From the NCBI GenBank assembly GCA_003517945.1, contig DOZP01000334.1, positions 3,014 to 8,622 on the forward strand: a DNA stretch of 5,609 nucleotides, written 5' to 3'. This DNA comes from Porphyromonadaceae bacterium. Its GTDB lineage: Bacteria > Bacteroidota > Bacteroidia > Bacteroidales > Tannerellaceae. How positions within the stretch are numbered: position 1 is the first letter of the stretch; every line of letters starts with the position of its first letter. Positions 1-4,683 of this stretch are shown here, in pieces. Position numbers and translations under genes: made by a program. The notes beneath the pieces were generated by a model that saw nothing but the letters and a program-made list of their open reading frames with translations, was not told the DNA's origin and did no database searches.

Positions 1-1046
1 ACCTTATCATCTTTCTTCAACTTAATAAGTTCATCAACCAGTTTTTCCGTAATATAATTCACATTACTATACCTGGGAGTATTGTCCGAATCCGTAATCT
101 CACCTTCAGCATATAAAACGGCTATCTGATCCGCTTTTTTCACAGCAGCTTTCTTTTTTATATTCTTCATCTTCGCCATGCTGATCATTTTCAGTTTTTT
201 ACCGGATTCAACCCCTATTTGTTCTTTGATATAATTTTCGGCATCTTCACGATACTTTAAGTCATCAATAAGCCCGCATTCCACAGCCTTTTCCGCTGAT
301 GAAAACATGAGTCCCTTATCAATAAAATCATTGATATCATCTTTTGAGATATTGCGTGCAGATGCAATATTATCAACTATATTATTCCAGATACCCTGCT
401 GATAAGAAGTAATCTGTTCACGGTTTGCATCACTCAGTTTATCAAGCATAAACGGCTCAACAGCGCCTTTATATGTCCCGACTTTAAAAATTTGCATTTC
501 AATCCCGGCTTTATTCAGGATGCCCTTATAAAAAACCGTTTGTGACGCAAGCCCTGTAAGCTGTAACAATCCCTGAGGGTTTAAAAATACTTTATCGGCT
601 ACAGACGAAAGATAATATCCTTTTTGGGTATAGTTATCCGCATAAGCAACTATAAACTTCCCGCTTTCCCTGAAATCCGTCAATGCACGGCGTATAACGT
701 CTATATTAGCCGTTCCGGTCGACAGATAAGAAACATCAAGGTATATCCCTTCTATCTTATCATTTTCTTTTGCATCCTTGATGGCCGCAAGTATATCTTT
801 CAGCGAAAAAGGTTCCTCCGAACCGAATAAACTCCCGAACGGGCTTTCTGACGTGATTTCCATCAGGCCGCCTTTCAGCGGAAGCCGGAATACCTTTTCG
901 TCATTCTTAGGTATATAAGCAGCAGACGAACTGCCTACGGATGAAATCATCCCTACAAACATAAAAAATCCCACCAACATAAAAATGCCGATGCTAATAA
1001 AAACTCCCAGTACGGAAGCAAACATCATTTTAAAAAACTGCTTCAT
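1..1046 (-). CDS. sppA: Signal peptide peptidase SppA (S49 family, 67K type), N-terminal part, runs off the left edge
   Basis: Membrane-bound serine protease that degrades signal peptides after they are released from secreted proteins. The open frame runs from ATG at 1046 to the left edge without a stop, giving 348 residues; family members are usually about 580-620, so the C-terminal part is missing only because of the window boundary. A hydrophobic signal-anchor covers about residues 11-36. The N-terminal S49 domain contains KVGTYKGAVEPF at 188-199, in which Lys193 corresponds to the general-base lysine (Lys209 in E. coli SppA). The second S49 domain begins near residue 307 (IAVLYAEGEI), and the catalytic serine, expected in that domain, lies outside the window. 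The start is the first ATG ahead of the membrane anchor; no Shine-Dalgarno site is seen, as usual in Bacteroidetes. It appears to have its own promoter, separated from fba by a terminator. Identification is firm; the serine cannot be checked here. Confidence 0.93.
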   Translation of the reverse strand, partial: MKQFFKMMFASVLGVFISIGIFMLVGFFMFVGMISSVGSSSAAYIPKNDEKVFRLPLKGGLMEITSESPFGSLFGSEEPFSLKDILAAIKDAKENDKIEGIYLDVSYLSTGTANIDVIRRALTDFRESGKFIVAYADNYTQKGYYLSSVADKVFLNPQGLLQLTGLASQTVFYKGILNKAGIEMQIFKVGTYKGAVEPFMLDKLSDANREQITSYQQGIWNNIVDNIASARNISKDDINDFIDKGLMFSSAEKAVECGLIDDLKYREDAENYIKEQIGVESGKKLKMISMAKMKNIKKKAAVKKADQIAVLYAEGEITDSDNTPRYSNVNYITEKLVDELIKLKKDDK

Positions 1047-1123
1047 AAATAAATTTATTTAAAATCAACACCAGACACAGGCCTGTAAGAAATTAATCTG
1101 CCTTAAATTCTGATTATAACGTG

Positions 1124-1156
1124 CAAAGTTAGTATTTTTTGTTGTATAACACTAAA
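1124..1156 (-). promoter_or_regulatory. Candidate sppA promoter, Bacteroidetes type
   Basis: Read on the minus strand, TAACTTTG at 1131-1124 matches the Bacteroidetes -7 consensus TAnnTTTG. An imperfect -33 element TTTA (1156-1153; consensus TTTG) sits 21 bp upstream. Transcription would start near 1117, giving a leader of about 70 nt before the sppA ATG. The element lies between the fba terminator and sppA, where a promoter is expected. The -33 match is weak, so confidence is moderate. Confidence 0.55.
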
Positions 1157-1183
1157 TAACAAATATAATTTCAGTTTGATGAT

Positions 1184-1223
1184 AAAAAAAAACGACGGAG
1201 ATCACAACTAAGCAACCCCCGTC
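1184..1223 (-). terminator. Intrinsic terminator of fba
   Basis: On the minus strand, 25 nt past the fba stop, GACGGGGGTT (1223-1214) can pair with GATCTCCGTC (1203-1194), allowing three G-U pairs, around a 10-nt loop. The stem is followed one base later by nine T residues (1192-1184). A G/C-rich stem plus T-run is a classic rho-independent terminator. It implies that fba transcription normally stops before sppA. Confidence 0.85.
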
Positions 1224-1247
1224 TGATTTCAGTATGTAATGACTGAT

Positions 1248-2243
1248 TTACAATTTGTTTTCAGATCCCAACACATCTTTAATCTTGTGAATATATAATT
1301 TTTTCGCATTTTCACGAGCCGGCCCAAGGTATTTACGGGGATCAAATTCGGCCGGACTTTCTACAAATACTTTACGTATAGCAGCCGTCATAGCAAGGCG
1401 ACTATCCGAATCAATATTAATTTTGCAAACTGCAGATTTAGCGGCTTTACGCAATTGATCTTCAGGTATACCGATAGCATCTTTAAGCGCACCACCGTAT
1501 TTATTAATGGTTTCAACTTCTTCCTGAGGAACAGAAGACGCCCCATGAAGTACGATCGGGAATCCGGGCAATTCTTTTTCTACCGCTTCCAGAATATCAA
1601 AAGCCAGCGGCGGAGGAACCAGACGACCGTTTTCATCAAGTGTACACTGTTCCGGTTTGAATTTGTTAGCCCCGTGAGAAGTTCCGATAGAAATTGCCAA
1701 CGAATCACAACCTGTCTTAGTCACAAAATCCACCACTTCTTCCGGTCTCGTATACGTATGGTGTTCGGCAACGACATCATCTTCAACACCGGCCAGTACA
1801 CCCAATTCACCTTCAACAGTCACATCATACTGATGTGCATATTCCACAACTTTTCTCGTCAATGCAACATTTTCATCATACGAAAGATGCGAACCGTCAA
1901 TCATAACGGAAGAAAATCCCATATCAATACAATTCTTACACAATTCGAATGTATCTCCATGATCCAGATGAAGAACAATCTGAGGATTCGGACAACCCAG
2001 TTCTTTGGCATATGCAACCGCACCTTCCGCCATATAACGAAGCAACGTCTGGTTGGCATATTTACGCGCACCGCTTGATACCTGAAGAATAACAGGCGAT
2101 TTCGTTTCCACCGCCGCCTGAATAATTGCCTGCATCTGCTCCATATTATTGAAGTTAAAAGCCGGTATGGCGTAGCCTCCTTCCATTGCTTTGGCAAACA
2201 TCTCACGAGTGTTTACCAACCCTAAATCTTTGTAATTAATCAT
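1248..2243 (-). CDS. fba: Class II fructose-1,6-bisphosphate aldolase
   Basis: Zinc-dependent cytoplasmic aldolase that reversibly cleaves fructose 1,6-bisphosphate into dihydroxyacetone phosphate and glyceraldehyde 3-phosphate, in glycolysis and gluconeogenesis. The 331-residue protein has the complete family signature in order: HLDHGD at 92-97 with the catalytic Asp94 and zinc ligand His95, VEGELG at 143-148 with acidic residues near the metal site, SIGTSHG at 185-191 (His190, zinc), LHGASS at 232-237 (His233, zinc), and NIDSD at 276-280 for phosphate/substrate binding. Length is normal for the class. The frame stays open 30 codons further upstream (to 2333), but the -7 promoter element at 2300-2293 falls inside that extension, so a transcript from it could not carry the longer form. 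The ATG at 2243 (MINYKDLGLV) is therefore preferred. It is a single-gene unit with its own promoter and terminator, divergent from rpmE. No key residue is missing. Confidence 0.96.
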   Translation of the reverse strand: MINYKDLGLVNTREMFAKAMEGGYAIPAFNFNNMEQMQAIIQAAVETKSPVILQVSSGARKYANQTLLRYMAEGAVAYAKELGCPNPQIVLHLDHGDTFELCKNCIDMGFSSVMIDGSHLSYDENVALTRKVVEYAHQYDVTVEGELGVLAGVEDDVVAEHHTYTRPEEVVDFVTKTGCDSLAISIGTSHGANKFKPEQCTLDENGRLVPPPLAFDILEAVEKELPGFPIVLHGASSVPQEEVETINKYGGALKDAIGIPEDQLRKAAKSAVCKINIDSDSRLAMTAAIRKVFVESPAEFDPRKYLGPARENAKKLYIHKIKDVLGSENKL

Positions 2244-2292
2244 TGTTCTAATATTTATGATACTTAATAATGTTGTAATTGGTTTTATGCCG

Positions 2293-2300
2293 CAAAGGTA
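2293..2300 (-). promoter_or_regulatory. fba promoter -7 element
   Basis: On the minus strand, TACCTTTG (2300-2293) is an exact match to the Bacteroidetes -7 consensus TAnnTTTG and continues as TACCTTTGCG. Transcription would start near 2286, giving a leader of roughly 43 nt before the ATG at 2243. I see no clear TTTG at the usual 19-21 bp upstream, so the -33 half is weak or absent. The position also supports the short start of fba. Confidence 0.65.
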
Positions 2301-2359
2301 GAAAAATATACCGAAAAATTTGTATTGAGGCAAATATTTTTCAAAATAAAGTCTTTTTT

Positions 2360-2390
2360 TTTGAATGTTCGACTTTTATCATTACCTTTG
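2360..2390 (+). promoter_or_regulatory. rpmE promoter, complete -33/-7 pair
   Basis: TTTG (2360-2363) and TACCTTTG (2383-2390) are separated by exactly 19 bp, matching both halves of the Bacteroidetes primary sigma factor consensus and its normal spacing. Transcription would start near 2396, leaving a leader of about 50 nt before the rpmE ATG at 2448. The -33 element is at the end of a run of ten T residues (2354-2362 plus neighbouring bases, nine of them contiguous). Confidence 0.8.
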
Positions 2391-2447
2391 CGACCCGAAA
2401 TAGAGAATTTAATTAGTTTTGACAATAACAACAAAAGAAATAGAACA

Positions 2448-2702
2448 ATGAAAAAAGAACTTCATCCGGAAAACTATCGCCCGGTAGTATTCAAAGACAT
2501 GTCGAATGATGAAACTTTCATCACCCGTTCGACGATTAAAACAAAAGAAACAATCGAAATCGATGGCGTGACTTATCCGCTCGTAAAACTTGAAATTTCA
2601 AATACCTCTCATCCTTTTTACACCGGAAAAGCCAAATTGGTTGATACGGCAGGACGTGTTGACAAATTCATGAACCGTTACGGAAACCGTAATAAGAAAT
2701 AA
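2448..2702 (+). CDS. rpmE2: 50S ribosomal protein L31, type B (bL31B)
   Basis: Large-subunit ribosomal protein that helps bridge the two subunits. The 84 residues begin [20 protein letters not shown] and contain the type B hallmarks: ITRSTI at 25-30, an [14 protein letters not shown] block at 38-51, SHPFYTGK at 54-61, and a basic tail ending [11 protein letters not shown]. There is no cysteine, so this is the zinc-independent form, not the four-cysteine type A form. The frame is open back to an ATG at 2325, but that extension contains the promoter at 2360-2390 and has no family resemblance, so the ATG at 2448 is taken as the start. An A-rich stretch (about 2431-2447) rather than a Shine-Dalgarno site precedes it. 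It is divergent from fba, has its own promoter and terminator, and is the only plus-strand gene here. Whether a type A paralogue exists elsewhere in the genome cannot be told from this window. Confidence 0.95.
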   Translation: MKKELHPENYRPVVFKDMSNDETFITRSTIKTKETIEIDGVTYPLVKLEISNTSHPFYTGKAKLVDTAGRVDKFMNRYGNRNKK

Positions 2703-2727
2703 TTATCCGGAAAAGTTATAAAAGAAT

Positions 2728-2759
2728 CACATATCTCAAATCGAGGTATGTGTTTTTTT
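2728..2759 (+). terminator. Intrinsic terminator of rpmE, probably bidirectional
   Basis: CACATATCTC (2728-2737) pairs with GAGGTATGTG (2743-2752) over 10 bp with one G-U pair and a 5-nt loop AAATC. It is followed directly by seven T residues (2753-2759). This is a strong rho-independent terminator 25 nt past the rpmE stop. The last two T residues belong to the stop codon (2758-2760) of the convergent DUF4296 gene. Read on the minus strand the same stem is followed by ATTCTTTTATAA, a poorer U-tract, so it may also end the ileS-dksA-lspA-DUF4296 transcript. Confidence 0.88.
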
Positions 2760-3597
2760 ATATCCTCATATCCTCTATTTTCACATCCAATGTATCTGAT
2801 ACGGAAGAAATAGTATCTGCTTGCGGAGCGGTAAGGGCTTTTGATCCGTAATTATATTTCATCATCTTTATATCATCCATGTAAATACGATTGTATGACG
2901 CGGCAGAGTCATTAATCAAGACATATCCGTATACACGCTTCACCTGCTTAGTCGCAACAGTCCTTAATACGGCTTCATAATACCCATCCTTTGTTATTTC
3001 ATTACTGACAGAGATAATCGTATCCGCCTGCTGAGCGCTTATATGAACCCGGGGCTTATACTTCATATCGGAGGGAATACCCCAGACAGAAAAGCCAAAT
3101 ACATAGGAACTACCGGACGAATAAGGTTTCTGCGGTGAGATGTCAAATCTAAGCATAGTAAGCATTCCCTGCTCCGGCCTGAACGTATGATGACGATTAT
3201 AAATCCATACGTCTACCGAATCTTTTGCAGAAACATCTCCCGACAACGGATTCGGCTTAATATCCCCCATCAAAGCAATATTTTCATTTACATCCCTGAG
3301 TACCATTCTGTAAACCCGCATATATATATCCATATGCTCGCCATACCACATCAGTGAAGAGTCATATTCGGCCTGTGTAATATTATGCTTGGCAAATACG
3401 GCATCATATACGGCCTGCCTCGCGTCATTTGTTCCGTAAGATTCGTTTTCTGTCTCAACAAGGGCTTCGGCAATCTGCATATCATACAGTACGGTCCTCA
3501 TCTTTTTTTCGGAAATAATATGTTTAGGTACCCGGCTACATGAAGCTGCTAAGCAGATTAACATTAAAATAGCGTATATACGTAATTTATCCGTCAT
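2758..3597 (-). CDS. DUF4296 domain lipoprotein, function unknown
   Basis: Uncharacterised protein of 279 residues. The N-terminus MTDKLRIYAILMLICLAASC is a short basic stretch, a hydrophobic core and a lipobox-like AASC, with Cys20 as the predicted lipidated residue; the -3 position is Ala instead of the usual Leu, so the lipobox is slightly atypical. Residues about 24-112, starting KHIISEKKMRTVLYDMQIAEALVE, resemble the helical DUF4296 domain known from Bacteroidetes. Residues about 125-250 alternate hydrophobic and aromatic positions, suggesting a beta-rich domain (inference only). A motif, QADTIISVS at 190-198, recurs as QADTISSVS at 259-267 near the C-terminus. The ATG at 3597 lies inside the end of lspA, an 11-nt overlap suggesting translational coupling, and the product should itself be an LspA substrate. 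It is the last gene of the ileS operon. Lipoprotein call is fairly sure, the domain call reasonably so, and no function can be assigned. Confidence 0.85.
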   Translation of the reverse strand: MTDKLRIYAILMLICLAASCSRVPKHIISEKKMRTVLYDMQIAEALVETENESYGTNDARQAVYDAVFAKHNITQAEYDSSLMWYGEHMDIYMRVYRMVLRDVNENIALMGDIKPNPLSGDVSAKDSVDVWIYNRHHTFRPEQGMLTMLRFDISPQKPYSSGSSYVFGFSVWGIPSDMKYKPRVHISAQQADTIISVSNEITKDGYYEAVLRTVATKQVKRVYGYVLINDSAASYNRIYMDDIKMMKYNYGSKALTAPQADTISSVSDTLDVKIEDMRI

Positions 3598-4231
3598 GAA
3601 CCTTTTTTCTTTCGCTAATACTTACCGATAGAGAATGTCTGTAAAACAAAAGTAATATAAACACACTTACACAAATAGACGAATCCGCTATATTAAAAAT
3701 AGGCCTGAAAAAGATCAGTTCCTGACCTGCCCAAAAAGGCATCCATGACGGCCATGTCGTCTTGATAAGCGGAAAATAAAGCATATCAACTACTTTCCCA
3801 TGTAGAAAAGTCGAGTAACCGCCTCCTTCCGGCATAAAGGTCGCCACTTGTCCGTAACTCGTATCAAACAGAACCCCATAGAATGTACAGTCGATTATAT
3901 TGCCAAGCGCTCCGGCCAATATAAGCGACAAACACATAATAAAGCCAAATTTAAAATTCTGTTTTATGAGTTTATAAATAAAAACTCCCAGAAAACTGAC
4001 AACAATAATCCTGAATATGGTAAGAATATACGTATCAACAATTTCAAGCCCAAAAGCCATACCGGGATTCTCGGTAAAATAGATTTTGAACCACGAAAAA
4101 ATCTCAATACTTTCGTAAAGTTGCATATGCGTCTTTATCCAAATCTTGGAAGCCTGGTCCACAATCAACAGGAGAAAAACGGCCAATACCGCTCCCCATA
4201 AGCATTTATGCTGTGTTTTACTTAATGCCAC
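3587..4231 (-). CDS. lspA: Lipoprotein signal peptidase (signal peptidase II)
   Basis: Inner-membrane aspartyl protease that removes the signal peptide from diacylglyceryl-modified prolipoproteins. Numbering from the GTG at 4231 (214 residues), visible features are a first membrane segment at about 10-24 running into DQASK (25-29), FTENPGMAFG (52-61), membrane segments at about 68-89 and 95-114, AGALGNIID (106-114) with catalytic Asp114, GKVVDMLYFP (145-154), and FRPIFNIADSSI (175-186) with catalytic Asp183 at the start of the last membrane segment. E. coli LspA is 164 residues; the extra length is mainly a periplasmic insert at about 115-174. Cys replaces the Arg that follows the first catalytic Asp in many LspAs. 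There is no in-frame ATG near the N-terminus. A TTG at 4246 would add five residues and overlap dksA by 29 nt; GTG at 4231 overlaps by 14 nt and follows AAAGGAAA, so it is slightly preferred. Function is certain, start is not. Confidence 0.93.
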   Translation of the reverse strand: MALSKTQHKCLWGAVLAVFLLLIVDQASKIWIKTHMQLYESIEIFSWFKIYFTENPGMAFGLEIVDTYILTIFRIIVVSFLGVFIYKLIKQNFKFGFIMCLSLILAGALGNIIDCTFYGVLFDTSYGQVATFMPEGGGYSTFLHGKVVDMLYFPLIKTTWPSWMPFWAGQELIFFRPIFNIADSSICVSVFILLLFYRHSLSVSISERKKVHDG

Positions 4232-4598
4232 TTTCCTTTGCTTCAATACTTAATGTTGCATGAGGTACCGCGCGAAGACGTTCTTTCGGAATAAGTTTTC
4301 CGGTCTCACGGCATATACCATACGTTTTATTTTCTATACGCACAAGCGCCGCCTGCAGGTTCTGGATGAATTTCATCTGACGTTGCGCCAGACGTCCCGT
4401 CTCTTCTTTCGATAGTGTCGTCGCACCTTCTTCAAGCACTTTAAAAGTAGGAGACGTATCCGACACATCATTTCCCTCCGAGTTCGTCACACCGGCACGC
4501 AATTGCTCATAGTCACGTTTCGCCTTATCCAGTTTTTCTAAAATAATGGCGCGGAACTCTTCCAATTCCTCGTCCGAATATCTTGTTTTTTCTGCCAT
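4218..4598 (-). CDS. dksA: DksA/TraR family RNA polymerase-binding regulator with degenerate zinc finger
   Basis: Predicted cytoplasmic regulator that, by analogy with DksA, would insert a coiled coil into the RNA polymerase secondary channel and modulate initiation, possibly with ppGpp. The 126-residue protein (E. coli DksA is 151) begins MAEKTRYSDEELEEFRAII. Helices at about 8-36 and 52-90 form the coiled coil, and the turn between them has NDVSDTS at 43-49, where Asp44 and Asp47 fit the DxxDxA tip motif except for Ser in place of Ala. The C-terminal finger YGICRETGKLIPKERL...ATLSIEA keeps the fold signature, but the four zinc-ligand positions read Cys96, Thr99, Ser117 and Ala120, so zinc binding is unlikely. 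The ATG at 4598 is chosen over a TTG at 4607. The gene follows ileS after 84 nt and overlaps lspA. The family is certain; its ppGpp dependence is not shown by the sequence. Confidence 0.92.
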   Translation of the reverse strand: MAEKTRYSDEELEEFRAIILEKLDKAKRDYEQLRAGVTNSEGNDVSDTSPTFKVLEEGATTLSKEETGRLAQRQMKFIQNLQAALVRIENKTYGICRETGKLIPKERLRAVPHATLSIEAKESGIK

Positions 4599-4599
4599 A

Positions 4600-4683
4600 G
4601 ATCCCAATAATTACATTAAACAATAAAAATATTATATCACCTCAAATATACTATATATTTTACATATTCCTCCCGATCCCAAT
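4600..4683. repeat. 9-bp direct repeat bounding the ileS-dksA spacer
   Basis: GATCCCAAT occurs at 4600-4608 and again at 4675-4683 in the same orientation. One copy lies directly ahead of the dksA ATG and the other touches the ileS stop codon. The 66 bp between them are very AT-rich. No terminal inverted repeats are visible in that segment, so it may be a chance repeat, an old small duplication, or a target-site scar. Confidence 0.4.
4643..4660 (-). promoter_or_regulatory. Possible internal promoter for dksA-lspA-DUF4296, overlapping an AT palindrome
   Basis: On the minus strand, TATATTTG (4650-4643) fits the -7 consensus TAnnTTTG, 44 nt before the dksA ATG. It overlaps a perfect 7-bp inverted repeat, AAATATA / TATATTT (4644-4650 and 4654-4660) with a 3-nt spacer. 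No -33 TTTG is found at the normal distance, and the region is so AT-rich that a chance match is plausible. The three downstream genes may otherwise depend on the ileS promoter outside the window. Confidence 0.35.

Noticed and set aside
624..830. Small plus-strand frame of 68 codons
   Set aside because: Antisense to sppA, whose frame is continuous here; no start context or family support.
1077..1086. Perfect 10-bp palindrome ACAGGCCTGT in the sppA leader
   Set aside because: Too short to call an operator with no second copy in the window and no known regulator matching it.
1455..2078. 207-codon open frame on the plus strand
   Set aside because: It lies wholly antisense to the aldolase gene, which has intact catalytic motifs. 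The translation is rich in Phe, Arg and Asn, as expected from a shadow frame, and resembles no family I know.
2244..2333. N-terminal extension of the aldolase (start at 2333)
   Set aside because: The -7 element at 2300-2293 lies inside it, and aldolases of this class begin close to the MINYKDLGLV residue.
2325..2447. N-terminal extension of the bL31 protein (start at 2325)
   Set aside because: The extension spans the complete rpmE promoter and its predicted start site, and the family begins at MKKELHPE.
3848..4201. Plus-strand 117-codon frame
   Set aside because: Antisense to lspA with no recognisable domain and a biased composition; a shadow of the real gene.
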